A stretch of DNA of 58,771 bases from Halomonas sp. (lineage in GTDB: Bacteria; Pseudomonadota; Gammaproteobacteria; Pseudomonadales; Halomonadaceae). The translations under genes were made by a program, and so were the position numbers. The notes below the pieces were generated by a model, which saw only the letters and a list, made by a program, of their open reading frames with translations, did no database searches and had not been told where the DNA came from. The stretch is from the NCBI RefSeq assembly GCF_020832045.1, contig NZ_JAFIFK010000079.1:1-58771 (forward strand). The letters are read 5' to 3'. Positions 1 through 8,612 of this stretch are shown here, in pieces (the stretch's first letter is position 1; the number at the start of each line of letters is the position of its first letter).

Positions 1-21
1 CCCCCCCCCCCCCCCCCCCCC
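1..21. other. Homopolymeric C run at window edge
   Basis: The first 21 bases are all C. A pure C run at the very edge of a sequence is more likely a contig-end or sequencing artefact than biology. Nothing else is seen before the first gene. Confidence 0.6.
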
Positions 22-41
22 AAGCCTCTTACCCTTCCTGG

Positions 42-284
42 CTACGCTTGGCGTACCTTGGAAATGATCCACAGCAGCACTACCGCGCCCACCGTCGCCG
101 TGACCAGCGAGCCGACGAAGCCTCCAGCCTGAAGCCCTAGCAGACTGAACAGGAAGCCACCGATCACGGCTCCCACGATACCTACGCCGATATTGGCCAA
201 GATGCCGAATCCACCACCCCGCATGATGTTGCCAGCGATCCAGCCCGCCAACCCACCGATGATCAGCCAGGCAATAAGTCCCAT
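42..284 (-). CDS. GlsB/YeaQ/YmgE-family stress-response membrane protein
   Basis: An 80-residue protein that is almost entirely hydrophobic. Three glycine-rich membrane segments can be seen, opening with MGLIAWLIIGGLAGWIAG and continuing with a GVGIVGAVIGGFLFSLLG stretch and a C-terminal VGAVVLLWI segment. This is the transglycosylase-associated (GlsB/YeaQ) pattern of small inner-membrane proteins linked to general stress; their molecular role is unknown. The start at 284 is chosen over an upstream in-frame ATG because a strong purine-rich ribosome site (GGAGAGGAGAG) lies just before it and the family begins at this residue. It stands alone, with the next gene on the same strand. Confidence 0.85.
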   Translation of the reverse strand: MGLIAWLIIGGLAGWIAGNIMRGGGFGILANIGVGIVGAVIGGFLFSLLGLQAGGFVGSLVTATVGAVVLLWIISKVRQA

Positions 285-370
285 GTCGTCTCTCCTCTCC
301 CTTTGATCGTTTCGTGCCCCTTGAGGGGAATAGGCTGGTGCCCATGCGCAGCTTACCAGCAAAGAGTAGC

Positions 371-925
371 TCAGAATGACGAACCCGGCTGTTCGAGAAA
401 GGTGAGTTCCTCTGCGCTGGACTCACGCCCGAGTATGGCGTTGCGATGAGGATAGCGCCCAAAACGCAGCAGAATGTCCCGATGCAGGTGCTCGAAGCGC
501 AGGTTGTCTTCCAGCCCCGGCTGGTCGAACAGCCGCAGCGCTTCGTCGTGCACCTTGAGCGATTCGCTGTGCATGTAAGGCATATAGAGAAAACTGCGCC
601 AGGAGACCTCGAGCGCCTCGTCCGCCCCCTGGGCTACGGCCTCCTGGGCCAGTACCAACGCCATGGCATCCTGGGCGAATGCTCTGGGTTCGTCGCGATA
701 GAGATTGCGCGAGAACTGATCGAGCACCAGAATTTCGGCCAGCCGGCCCTGTGGCGTGTCGCGCCAGGACCATAGCTCACCCGCCGCGGCTGCGGCATGC
801 AGCGCGCCAAAGCGCTGGTGAATCATGCCGTCGAGCCCGGCATCCTTGCGAAACCACTGGGCTGGCTCGAGCTCCTCGAACCAGAACCCGATCACCGCGT
901 CGCGGTCGGGCAACCCTTCGCTCAT
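371..925 (-). CDS. DUF924-family protein
   Basis: A 184-residue cytoplasmic protein matching the DUF924 (YPO4013-like, TPR-fold) family. Recognisable family blocks are FWFEELEPAQWFRKDAGLD near the N terminus, LDQFSRNLYRDEPRAFAQD in the middle, and the FLYMPYMHSE and FGRYPHRNAILGR blocks towards the C terminus. No enzymatic activity is established for the family and none can be read from the sequence. The start has an AGGAGGACACGAC ribosome site. Length is normal for the family. Confidence 0.9.
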   Translation of the reverse strand: MSEGLPDRDAVIGFWFEELEPAQWFRKDAGLDGMIHQRFGALHAAAAAGELWSWRDTPQGRLAEILVLDQFSRNLYRDEPRAFAQDAMALVLAQEAVAQGADEALEVSWRSFLYMPYMHSESLKVHDEALRLFDQPGLEDNLRFEHLHRDILLRFGRYPHRNAILGRESSAEELTFLEQPGSSF

Positions 926-1007
926 GTCGTGTCCTCCTGGTCAACGGTCCTGATATCATGGACTTGAGGCAGGCTTTTTTCACCCTCCGCTTACCACGGG
1001 AGACACC

Positions 1008-1199
1008 ATGACGCCCATGCTCGGCATGTTCACCTTCGTCTTCAATCTCATCGGTCTGGTGATCTGCCTTCTCGGCCTGACCCTGGCCCAGCGCCGGGAG
1101 AAGCGCCAGCAGCAACGCTGGCCGGGCTATGCTCTGGCCGGGCTTGGCTTCCTCGTTGCCACCACCCCGCTGTGGGTCCAGGGACTGTCGGGCCAGTGA
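1008..1199 (+). CDS. Small hypothetical membrane protein
   Basis: A 63-residue protein with two predicted membrane segments (about residues 4-26 and 41-58) separated by a strongly basic loop, QRREKRQQQR, which should face the cytoplasm. A GGGAGA ribosome site lies 6-11 bases before the ATG. I do not recognise the family. It is divergent from the DUF924 gene and followed by the GlxA-like regulator about 100 bases on. Coding status rests on the membrane pattern and the ribosome site. Confidence 0.6.
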   Translation: MTPMLGMFTFVFNLIGLVICLLGLTLAQRREKRQQQRWPGYALAGLGFLVATTPLWVQGLSGQ

Positions 1200-1296
1200 A
1201 AAGAAAACCGGGATGTCCTTATCGGTGGGATATTCGTCGTTGCAGACATGCCCGACCCGATGGAGACTGGAAAACGTCTCGTCGTGAGAGATCGCC

Positions 1297-2319
1297 ATGT
1301 CGCGCTCCATCGCTCTCCTCTCCTACCCCGATTGTCAGCTGCTCGATGTCACCGGCCCGTGGCAGGTATTCGCCTCGGCCAATGAACTGAGCGGCCGCGA
1401 CCTCTATCGACTGCACTTGGCTGCCGATGCGCCGGGCAGCGTGGCAACCAACAGCGGGCTTCCCTTGCTGGCCGACACCGCTTGGCGCGACCTCTCAACG
1501 CTTGGCGCACTGGATACGCTGATCGTTGCCGGTGGGCGCGGTGTCGCCGCCCAGCGTCAGCGTCCGGAGCTGCTCGATGTCTTACGCAGCCAGGCTCGGC
1601 AGGTTCGACGGCTGGGCTCGATCTGCACCGGCGCCTTCCTGCTCGCCGAATCCGGGCTGCTGGACGGCTACCAGGCCACCACACACTGGCGACACTGCAC
1701 CCAGTTGGCCAACGAATATCCCTCGATCGAGGTCGTACCCGATGCTTTGTATGTCGAGTACGGCGGCCGCTTCACCAGTGCCGGGGTCACCGCCGGCATC
1801 GATCTGGCCCTGTCGTTGCTCGAAGCCGACCACGGCAGCGCCCTGGCCGGGCAGGTCGCCCGCGAGCTGGTACTTTTCCTGCGCCGCCCCGGCGGGCAGT
1901 CGCAGTTCAGTGAAATACTGGCCACCCAGCACCGCGCCAGCGGAGCGCTGCGCCAGCTACTCGATCGGCTCCATGCCGACCCCAGCGCTCCCCATCGCCT
2001 GGAAGAGCTGGCTGAATCGATTGGTGTCACACCGCGCCACCTATCGCGCCTGTTCCGACAGCAGCTCGCCACCACCCCGGGCACCTACCTGACCCGCTTG
2101 CGCCTGGAACAGGCCCGCCTGGCCCTGGTGGTCAGCGAACGTCCGCCCCCGCTGGAGCGGCTCGCACGACAGTGGCAGCTCGGTGGTGCCGAGCAGCTGC
2201 GACGATTGTTCCAACGGCACTATGGCATTTCCCCCTCGCTGTATTACCAGCGCTTCGGCCCAACAGCCCAAGCCATCGTCTCTGCAGCTACCACGCACTC
2301 TGCCTCGAACGGTAGATAA
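1297..2319 (+). CDS. GlxA-like transcriptional regulator (DJ-1/PfpI + AraC HTH)
   Basis: A 340-residue regulator. The N-terminal half (residues 1-185) is a class-I glutamine amidotransferase-like DJ-1/PfpI domain, with the nucleophile-elbow cysteine in GSICTGAFLLAESGLLDG. The C-terminal 110 residues are an AraC/XylS double helix-turn-helix (VTPRHLSRLFRQQL, then the second helix pair ending in GISPSLYYQRF). GlxA-type proteins use the amidotransferase-like domain as a ligand sensor rather than an enzyme. It lies 19 bases upstream of an MFS transporter in the same direction, so it may control that gene; this is inference from position. Confidence 0.9.
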   Translation: MSRSIALLSYPDCQLLDVTGPWQVFASANELSGRDLYRLHLAADAPGSVATNSGLPLLADTAWRDLSTLGALDTLIVAGGRGVAAQRQRPELLDVLRSQARQVRRLGSICTGAFLLAESGLLDGYQATTHWRHCTQLANEYPSIEVVPDALYVEYGGRFTSAGVTAGIDLALSLLEADHGSALAGQVARELVLFLRRPGGQSQFSEILATQHRASGALRQLLDRLHADPSAPHRLEELAESIGVTPRHLSRLFRQQLATTPGTYLTRLRLEQARLALVVSERPPPLERLARQWQLGGAEQLRRLFQRHYGISPSLYYQRFGPTAQAIVSAATTHSASNGR

Positions 2320-2338
2320 ACGCCTCCAGGAGGCCATC

Positions 2339-3517
2339 ATGCCCTTCAATGTCATGCTGCTGTCGCTGTGCCAGGCCCTGCTGGTAAGCGGCAACATTCT
2401 GTTGATCGCGGTCTCACCGCTGATCGGCGCACGTCTCGCCCCCGACCCGGCATGGTCCACCGCACCGGTCGCCACCCAATGGCTGGGGCTGATGTGCGCG
2501 ACCATTCCCGCCTCGCTGATCATGGCCCGGCTGGGGCGCAAGCGCGGCTTCCTGCTGGGCAATTCGCTCGGACTCGTGGGTGTGGTGGTGGCCGCCCAGG
2601 CCCTCGTGGCCGAGAACTTCATGCTCTTCATGCTGGGCACCTGGCTAATCGGCATCGGCATCGGCTTCGGCCAGCTCTACCGTTTTGCCGCCGTGGAAGC
2701 CGCTCCCCTGGCACTGCGCGACAGAGCCATCGGTCTGGTGATGGGTGGCGGCGTGCTGGCCGCCTTCTTCGGCCCATGGCTGGCTCGCATCAGTCGCGAA
2801 GCGGCCGTCACACCCTTTCTTGGCAGCTTCATCGGGCTAGGAGCGCTTTACCTGGTGGCCTTGCTGGTATTGCTGATAACTCGGCTGCCCCCGGCCGAGA
2901 AGACCCATGGCGACGGCCAGCCGCGGGCGCTCGGCGAGATCGTACGTCAGCCGGTATTCGTAGTGGCTGTGCTCTCCTCACTGATCGGCTACGGCGTGAT
3001 GAACCTGGCGATGACCGCCACCCCGCTGGCAATGGCCGGAGCCGGCCATCACTTCGACCATGTCGCCACCACGATCCAGTGGCACGTGCTGGCGATGTTT
3101 CTGCCCTCGTTCGCTACCGGACACCTCACGGCGCGCTTCGGCGCGCCGCGCATGATCGCTGCAGGCTGTGTACTGCTGGCGGCGAGCGGCCTGGCCGCCC
3201 AGCTCGATGCCGGCGTGGCGGGTTTTCATTTCGCCCTGATCCTGCTCGGGCTAGGCTGGAACTTCACCTTCCTGCCGGCCACCGGGCTGCTCACCGAGAC
3301 ATATCGCCCCGAGGAGAAGGCCCGCACTCAGGCCGCCAATGAATTCCTGGTCTTCTCCACCGTGGCCATTACAGCGCTGCTTGCCGGTCCACTGGTCAAC
3401 CAGCTCGGCTGGACGCTGCTCAATGCCGTATTGGTGCCGCTGTCGCTGGTACCGATCGCACTGCTGGCCTGGCAGCGCCTTGCCAGACGCCGCCAAGACC
3501 CTCACATTAGCGGCTGA
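2339..3517 (+). CDS. MFS transporter
   Basis: A 392-residue major facilitator superfamily protein with about twelve hydrophobic segments. The MARLGRKRGFLLGNSLG stretch fits the loop 2-3 motif of the family (normally G-x-x-x-D-R-x-G-R-R). The start at 2339 is set by a CCAGGAGG ribosome site ending five bases before it; an open frame continues upstream into the regulator gene but has no such site. Substrate cannot be told from the sequence. It follows the GlxA-like regulator closely and precedes ycjX by 26 bases, so all may lie on one transcript. Confidence 0.88.
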   Translation: MPFNVMLLSLCQALLVSGNILLIAVSPLIGARLAPDPAWSTAPVATQWLGLMCATIPASLIMARLGRKRGFLLGNSLGLVGVVVAAQALVAENFMLFMLGTWLIGIGIGFGQLYRFAAVEAAPLALRDRAIGLVMGGGVLAAFFGPWLARISREAAVTPFLGSFIGLGALYLVALLVLLITRLPPAEKTHGDGQPRALGEIVRQPVFVVAVLSSLIGYGVMNLAMTATPLAMAGAGHHFDHVATTIQWHVLAMFLPSFATGHLTARFGAPRMIAAGCVLLAASGLAAQLDAGVAGFHFALILLGLGWNFTFLPATGLLTETYRPEEKARTQAANEFLVFSTVAITALLAGPLVNQLGWTLLNAVLVPLSLVPIALLAWQRLARRRQDPHISG

Positions 3518-3543
3518 CACTGCTGTGAAGGAATTTCTCGCCA

Positions 3544-4935
3544 ATGCGCCAGTCGCTCACTCGGGAGCTGACCAACCTGATCGAACGCGGCCGCGACCGT
3601 CAGCTGCGCCTGGCGGTCACCGGACTCTCGCGGTCGGGCAAGACCGCCTTTCTCACATCGCTGGTCAACCAGCTGCGCCATGCCGGGCTGGAGGCACGCC
3701 TAGACCTGATGCCTGTGGCTCGCGAGGGACGCCTGCTGGGCGCTCGCCGGGTCAGTCAGCCCGATCTCGGCGTACCGCGCTTTCCCTACGACCAGGCCAT
3801 GGCGGCACTCGACGGCCAACCCCCGGCCTGGCCCGAGCCGACTCGCGGCATCAGCGAGCTGCGCCTGTCGATTCGCTACCGCCCGGCACGGCGCGGCTTG
3901 CTGCGCAGCGAAACCGCCGAACTCAACCTCGACCTGTTCGACTACCCCGGTGAATGGTTGCTCGACTTGCCGCTGCTGGGGCATGACTACCTGAGCTGGA
4001 GTCGCGCCATGTTGGCGGGTGCCGGCCAACAGCGCCGCGCTCTGCTCGCCGAGTGGGAGCGGCTCGCTGCAAGACTCGACCCTGCCGCTGACGCCAATGA
4101 AGCCGAACTTGCCGATGTCGCCGCGCTTTATGCCAGGAGCTTGCAGGCGGCCCGAGAAGCGGGCTTTGCCAATTTGCAGCCGGGCCGCTTCCTGCTGCCC
4201 GGTGATCTCGACGGCGCACCGGTACTGCAGTTCTTTCCCTTACCGGCACTGGCCGATGCTGACGATTCAGCGCTAGCCAAACTGCCGCCGGAGAGCGTCT
4301 ATGCCACCCTGGCCGCACGCTTTCGCCACTATCAGCAGCATATCGTGCGGCCATTTTATCGCGACCACTTTCGCCGCTTCGACCGTCAGATCGTGTTGGT
4401 GGACGTTCTCGGTGCGCTGAATGCCGGGCCGGAGCGCTTCGAGGACCTCTCCCAGGCACTGGCCACGCTGATGCAGAGCTTCGACTATGGCAAACGCAGC
4501 CTGCTCTCACGGATGTTCGCGCCGCGCATCGACCGCCTGGCGATTGCCGCCACCAAGGCCGACCACGTCACGCCTGAGCAGCATGCAAAGCTCAGCGCCC
4601 TGCTCGAGGCACTGCTTGCCGAACCGCTGCAGGATCTGCGCTATGCCAACGTACCGGTAAAGGCACTATCGCTGGCGGCAATACGCGCGACTGAAGCACA
4701 CGAGGTGAGCCACCAGAATGTACGTACGCCGGCGCTGCGCGGCACCACGCTCGAAGGCGAAGAGGTACTGGTGTTTCCCGGCGAGGTCCCCGCAAAGTTG
4801 CCCGAGGCCGACTTCTGGTCCCGCCAAGGATTCGATTTCCGTGCCTTCCGCCCTGCTCCTCGTGAAGGCGGTGCCTTACCCCACATTCGGCTCGATGCCG
4901 CACTGGACTGGCTGATCGGAGACAAGCTGAAATGA
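3544..4935 (+). CDS. ycjX: YcjX-family P-loop protein (DUF463)
   Basis: A 463-residue protein of the YcjX/DUF463 family of P-loop NTPases. The Walker A motif is in LAVTGLSRSGKTAFLTSLVNQL near residues 21-42, followed by the family's NLDLFDYPGEWLLDLPLL block, which carries the DxPG-like switch sequence, and the VDVLGALNAG block. In Enterobacteria ycjX is in the phage-shock (PspF) regulon and is always beside ycjF, as here. Its stop overlaps the start of ycjF by 4 bases. The biochemical role of the pair is not firmly known. Confidence 0.93.
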   Translation: MRQSLTRELTNLIERGRDRQLRLAVTGLSRSGKTAFLTSLVNQLRHAGLEARLDLMPVAREGRLLGARRVSQPDLGVPRFPYDQAMAALDGQPPAWPEPTRGISELRLSIRYRPARRGLLRSETAELNLDLFDYPGEWLLDLPLLGHDYLSWSRAMLAGAGQQRRALLAEWERLAARLDPAADANEAELADVAALYARSLQAAREAGFANLQPGRFLLPGDLDGAPVLQFFPLPALADADDSALAKLPPESVYATLAARFRHYQQHIVRPFYRDHFRRFDRQIVLVDVLGALNAGPERFEDLSQALATLMQSFDYGKRSLLSRMFAPRIDRLAIAATKADHVTPEQHAKLSALLEALLAEPLQDLRYANVPVKALSLAAIRATEAHEVSHQNVRTPALRGTTLEGEEVLVFPGEVPAKLPEADFWSRQGFDFRAFRPAPREGGALPHIRLDAALDWLIGDKLK

Positions 4936-5978
4936 GCGACCGCCGTGACGAACCGCAGGGTAGCGACCCCCAGCCGGCCCGTCGCTTTACCCTCGACGAG
5001 CCAGCAACCCCTGGCGTTGAGCCGCCGCGCCCTCGCCTGGACTTCGACAGCCAGCTGCCATCACGGGCGGTGGAAGAACCAGCACTCAGCCGCCCCGAAC
5101 GCGACCTGGGGGCGAGTCTCGGTCGCCCGCGCAGGCGTCGATGGGGGCTGCTGGCTCTGCTTGGGGGCGGCATCGCACTGGGGAGCGTCGAGATGGCCCT
5201 GCGATTGCCCGCTGCTCTGCTCGGCGGCGACTGGCTCAGCGGCGCCTGGCACCTGCTGGGGCTGAGTGCCGTCGCTCTAGGTGCCGGGGCACTCCTGCGT
5301 GAAGCCTGGCGGCTGCGTCGGCTGAAGCGTCATGACGCCCTGCGCACCCAACTGGCCCGGCTACCTGATGTCGATGCTGCTGAAGCGCTGGACTTGGCGA
5401 AGGTACTCAAGCGACAGCTGCGCCTCGACGACGATCACCCCCATTGGCAGGCATTCGTGGCCGCCCGGGAGCCGCATCACGGCGGCGCCGAAATCCAGCA
5501 GCTCCTGGCTCATCACCTGCTGGCCCCCCGCGACCGCCAAGCCCGACGCATGATATCGCGCATGGCCGGAGAAACGGCGGTGATGGTGGCGGTGAGTCCG
5601 CTGACACTGGTCGACATGTTTCTGGTGGCATGGCGCAGCCTGGCCATGATCGACCGTATCTGCCGCTTGTATGGCCTGGAACTGGGTTACGCCAGCCGCC
5701 TGCGCCTGCTGCGCAACGTGCTTTACAACATGGCGTTTGCCGGGGCCACCGAGATGGCCAGCGATGCCGGCGTGGAACTGCTCTCGCTGAATCTGGCCGG
5801 ACGCCTCTCGGCGCGCGCTGGGCAGGGCATGGGGGTGGGCCTGCTCACCGCCCGTCTCGGGCTGCGTACCCAGCGCCTGACCCGTCCGCTGGTGTTCGCC
5901 GAGGGCGAAGCGCCGCGTATGGCCGACTTGCGCAGCGAGCTTTGGCAGCAGCTGCGGCGTCTGGAGAAACCGGAGTAG
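4932..5978 (+). CDS. ycjF: YcjF-family inner-membrane protein (TIGR01620/DUF697)
   Basis: A 348-residue protein with a basic, proline-rich cytoplasmic N terminus of about 100 residues, two membrane segments around residues 72-92 and 103-123, and a C-terminal DUF697 domain containing the MAGETAVMVAVSPLTLVDMF helix. This layout matches YcjF. It overlaps ycjX by the ATGA of stop and start, implying translational coupling. Together the pair forms the conserved ycjXF module; no psp genes are visible nearby. Confidence 0.92.
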   Translation: MSDRRDEPQGSDPQPARRFTLDEPATPGVEPPRPRLDFDSQLPSRAVEEPALSRPERDLGASLGRPRRRRWGLLALLGGGIALGSVEMALRLPAALLGGDWLSGAWHLLGLSAVALGAGALLREAWRLRRLKRHDALRTQLARLPDVDAAEALDLAKVLKRQLRLDDDHPHWQAFVAAREPHHGGAEIQQLLAHHLLAPRDRQARRMISRMAGETAVMVAVSPLTLVDMFLVAWRSLAMIDRICRLYGLELGYASRLRLLRNVLYNMAFAGATEMASDAGVELLSLNLAGRLSARAGQGMGVGLLTARLGLRTQRLTRPLVFAEGEAPRMADLRSELWQQLRRLEKPE

Positions 5979-6080
5979 CGGGCCTATCGAGGCCTGACTT
6001 GATCCCGGTCATGACACTTGCGCCAACAGGCGTTACGCTCATAGTACGCCATGACTCAATTCGCGCAGAAGGAAAGCACC

Positions 6081-6521
6081 ATGTTCAAGTCCATCCTGGT
6101 ACCCGTCGACGGATCCGAAGGCGCCAAGAAAGCGCTCGACGTTGCTTGTCAGCTGGCCACTCAAGCCGATGCCACTCTGCATGTGCTGCATATCCCCGAG
6201 GAGCTCTCCCACGAGACGACCCTGGTCTGGGGAATCGGCGCCATCGCCATCGAGGCCTCCCGCCAGGAGCGCGAAGATATCGGCAAGCAGGTCGTCGACA
6301 AGGCAGCCGAAGCGGCACGTGCCAAGGGCGTGACCCAGGTCGAAACGGTGATCGGCCAGGGCGACCCGGCACGCACCATCGTCAGCGAAGCGCGCCGCCG
6401 CGGTGTAGAAGCCATCGTCATGGGCAGCCGTGGCCTGAGCGACCTGCGCGGGTTGGTGGTGGGTAGCGTGTCGCACAAGGTCAGCCACGTCGCCGAATGC
6501 ACGGTAATCACCGTGCGCTGA
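6081..6521 (+). CDS. Universal stress protein (UspA family)
   Basis: A 146-residue single-domain universal stress protein. It opens with MFKSILVPVDGSEGAKKAL, and the C-terminal ATP-binding signature is visible as VMGSRGLSDLRGLVVGSVSHKV (G-2x-G-9x-G-S type), so this is probably a nucleotide-binding Usp. The start is placed at 6081 because a GAAGGAAAG ribosome site precedes it, although a frame with an upstream ATG at 6051 is open. It is monocistronic and convergent with the glucose transporter operon. Confidence 0.92.
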   Translation: MFKSILVPVDGSEGAKKALDVACQLATQADATLHVLHIPEELSHETTLVWGIGAIAIEASRQEREDIGKQVVDKAAEAARAKGVTQVETVIGQGDPARTIVSEARRRGVEAIVMGSRGLSDLRGLVVGSVSHKVSHVAECTVITVR

Positions 6522-6534
6522 GCCGGCCCGCACG

Positions 6535-6562
6535 AGGCCGCCAGCCTTCAAGCCGGCGGCCT
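6535..6562. terminator. Hairpin between convergent usp and gtsD
   Basis: A perfect 8-bp stem (AGGCCGCC at 6535-6542 with GGCGGCCT at 6555-6562) sits between two convergent genes. No clear T-tract follows on either strand, so a bidirectional terminator is inferred from position rather than shown. Confidence 0.45.
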
Positions 6563-6574
6563 GGCATCATCGCC

Positions 6575-7696
6575 TCAGGCCAGGCGCCTTTCCGTCTCGC
6601 TGTCGAACAGCACTGCACGGCCCATGTCGATGCGCAGTGCCAGACGCTCGCCCGCCCGCGTCCGACACTTGGGTCCGACCCGTGCCGTGACCTCACCCTC
6701 GCCCAGCTTCAGCTGCAGCAGTATGTCAGCTCCGGTGGGCTCCACCACGCTGATACGTGGCGTGAACGCCACGCCTTCGGCAAACTCGCCGAGCCGAGCG
6801 TCATCCTCGGCAAAATGTTCCGGCCGCAGCCCAAGAATCACCGTCTGCCCGATCCGCTCGGCCATGGCCGGTGTTTCACGCTCACGCGGCCAGGGCAGCC
6901 GCAGGCTCTCCTCCTCAGGCGTGTCCACACGCAGCCGGTATTCCCCCGCTTCCTCCTCCAGCGTGGCGATAAGAAAATTCATTGAGGGCGACCCCATGAA
7001 CCCGGCGACGAAGAGGTCCACAGGATTGTTGTAAACCTCGTCGGGGGAGCCGAGCTGGAGGATCCGGCCATCACGCATCACCGCGATGCAGTCGGCCAGC
7101 GTCATCGCCTCGATCTGGTCGTGGGTCACGTAGACGATGGTGGTCCTCAGACGCTGGTGCAGCTTCTTGATCTCGGTGCGCATGTCCACCCGCAGCTTGG
7201 CGTCGAGATTGGAGAGCGGTTCGTCGAACAGATACACCTTGGGCTCGCGTGCCAGCGCCCTGCCCATAGCGACGCGTTGGCGCTGGCCACCGGAGAGCTG
7301 CGAGGGCTTGCGCTCGAGCAGGTGCGAGATCTGCAATAGATCAGCGACCCGCTCCACCGCGGCCTCGCGCTCGGCCTTGGGCACCTTGCGCATCTCCAGC
7401 CCGAAGCTGATGTTCTGGCGGACCGTCATGCTCGGGTAGAGCGCGTACGACTGGAACACCATGGCGATGTCGCGCTCCGCCGGGGTCTGCCAGGTAACGT
7501 CCTCGCCGGCAATGTGGATCTCGCCGGAGGTGACCGGCTCGAGCCCGGCAATGGCATTCATCAGCGTCGACTTGCCGCAGCCGGAGGGGCCCACCAAGAT
7601 AAGAAACTCCCCCGAGTCGATTGCCAGGCTGACATCCTTGAGCACCTGCTCGCTGCCGAAATCCTTGTATACGTTATTAATTTCAAGCGCTGCCAT
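6575..7696 (-). CDS. gtsD: Glucose/sugar ABC transporter ATPase (MalK/UgpC/GtsD type)
   Basis: A 373-residue ABC ATPase of the carbohydrate CUT1 type. Walker A is GPSGCGKST, the signature is LSGGQRQR, Walker B is VYLFDEPLSNLD and the switch histidine is in VTHDQIEAM. After residue 240 comes the regulatory MalK-like OB-fold region (VILGLRPEHF). It is the last gene of the operon gtsA-gtsB-gtsC-gtsD and should energise uptake at the inner membrane. The glucose specificity is inferred from the binding protein and from the adjacent GltR/GtrS-like regulators; MalK-type ATPases can be shared between sugar transporters. Confidence 0.88.
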   Translation of the reverse strand: MAALEINNVYKDFGSEQVLKDVSLAIDSGEFLILVGPSGCGKSTLMNAIAGLEPVTSGEIHIAGEDVTWQTPAERDIAMVFQSYALYPSMTVRQNISFGLEMRKVPKAEREAAVERVADLLQISHLLERKPSQLSGGQRQRVAMGRALAREPKVYLFDEPLSNLDAKLRVDMRTEIKKLHQRLRTTIVYVTHDQIEAMTLADCIAVMRDGRILQLGSPDEVYNNPVDLFVAGFMGSPSMNFLIATLEEEAGEYRLRVDTPEEESLRLPWPRERETPAMAERIGQTVILGLRPEHFAEDDARLGEFAEGVAFTPRISVVEPTGADILLQLKLGEGEVTARVGPKCRTRAGERLALRIDMGRAVLFDSETERRLA

Positions 7697-7733
7697 GTCG
7701 AAAACCTCTTGTTGTTCGGTGGTACAGAGGGTC

Positions 7734-8612
7734 TCAGCCCTTGACCGAGCCGGCCGTGAGACCGCGGACGAAATATTTACCTGCCAGTACGTAGACGATC
7801 AGCGTGGGCAGCGCGGCGATCATTGCTGCCGCCATGTCGACGTTGTACTCACGTGCGCCGGTGGAGGTGTTGACCAGATTGTTGAGTGCCACCGTCACCG
7901 GCTGGGTGTTGTGGGCCGAAAAAGCCACGCCGAACAGGAAATCGTTCCAGATCTGGGTGAACTGCCAGATCACCGATACCACGATGATAGGGGCCGATAC
8001 GGGCAATAGAATGCGCCAGAAGATGCGGAAGAATCCGGCACCGTCGAGCTTGGCCGCCGACACCAGTTCGGTGGGCACCGCCACATAGAAATTGCGAAAG
8101 AACAAGGTGGTAAAGGCGATACCGAAGATGACGTGGACCAGGATCAGACCTGCTCGGGAACTCGACAACCCCAGCCAGCCCAGCGTCTGCGCCATGGGCA
8201 GCAGCACCACCTGGAACGGAATGAAGCAGCCGAACAGCATCAACGCGAAGAGAAGCTCCGAGCCCTTGAAGCGCCACTTGGTCAGGGCATAGCCATTGAG
8301 CGCGCCAATCACCGTGGATATCAGCACCGCCGGCACCACGATGGCGATGGAGTTGAGAAAGTAGACTCCCACCCCCTCGCAGCGCATGCCGGTGCAGGCC
8401 TCGCCCCAGGCCTTGGTCCAGGGGGCGAGCGTAGGCTCCCGGGGCAGTGAGAGCAGCGTGCCGGGGGAGATTTCGGCCAGCGGCTTGACCGAGGTGATCA
8501 GCATCACGGCAAGCGGCAGCAGGTAGAACAGCGCGGCTAGCAACAGTACGGCATAAAGGATGGCGCGTCCCAGGCGAGCCCCCAGGGTACGACGGCGAAT
8601 GACGTTATCCAT
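7734..8612 (-). CDS. gtsC: Sugar ABC transporter permease (MalG/GtsC type)
   Basis: A 292-residue inner-membrane permease with six hydrophobic segments and the cytoplasmic EAA loop AAKLDGAGFFRIFWRILLPV, which docks on the ATPase. A periplasmic loop near residues 70-82 contains two cysteines (CTGMRCEGVG) that could form a disulfide. Its start overlaps the upstream permease by 8 bases, so the pair is translationally coupled. It is the second permease of a CUT1 transporter. Confidence 0.88.
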   Translation of the reverse strand: MDNVIRRRTLGARLGRAILYAVLLLAALFYLLPLAVMLITSVKPLAEISPGTLLSLPREPTLAPWTKAWGEACTGMRCEGVGVYFLNSIAIVVPAVLISTVIGALNGYALTKWRFKGSELLFALMLFGCFIPFQVVLLPMAQTLGWLGLSSSRAGLILVHVIFGIAFTTLFFRNFYVAVPTELVSAAKLDGAGFFRIFWRILLPVSAPIIVVSVIWQFTQIWNDFLFGVAFSAHNTQPVTVALNNLVNTSTGAREYNVDMAAAMIAALPTLIVYVLAGKYFVRGLTAGSVKG

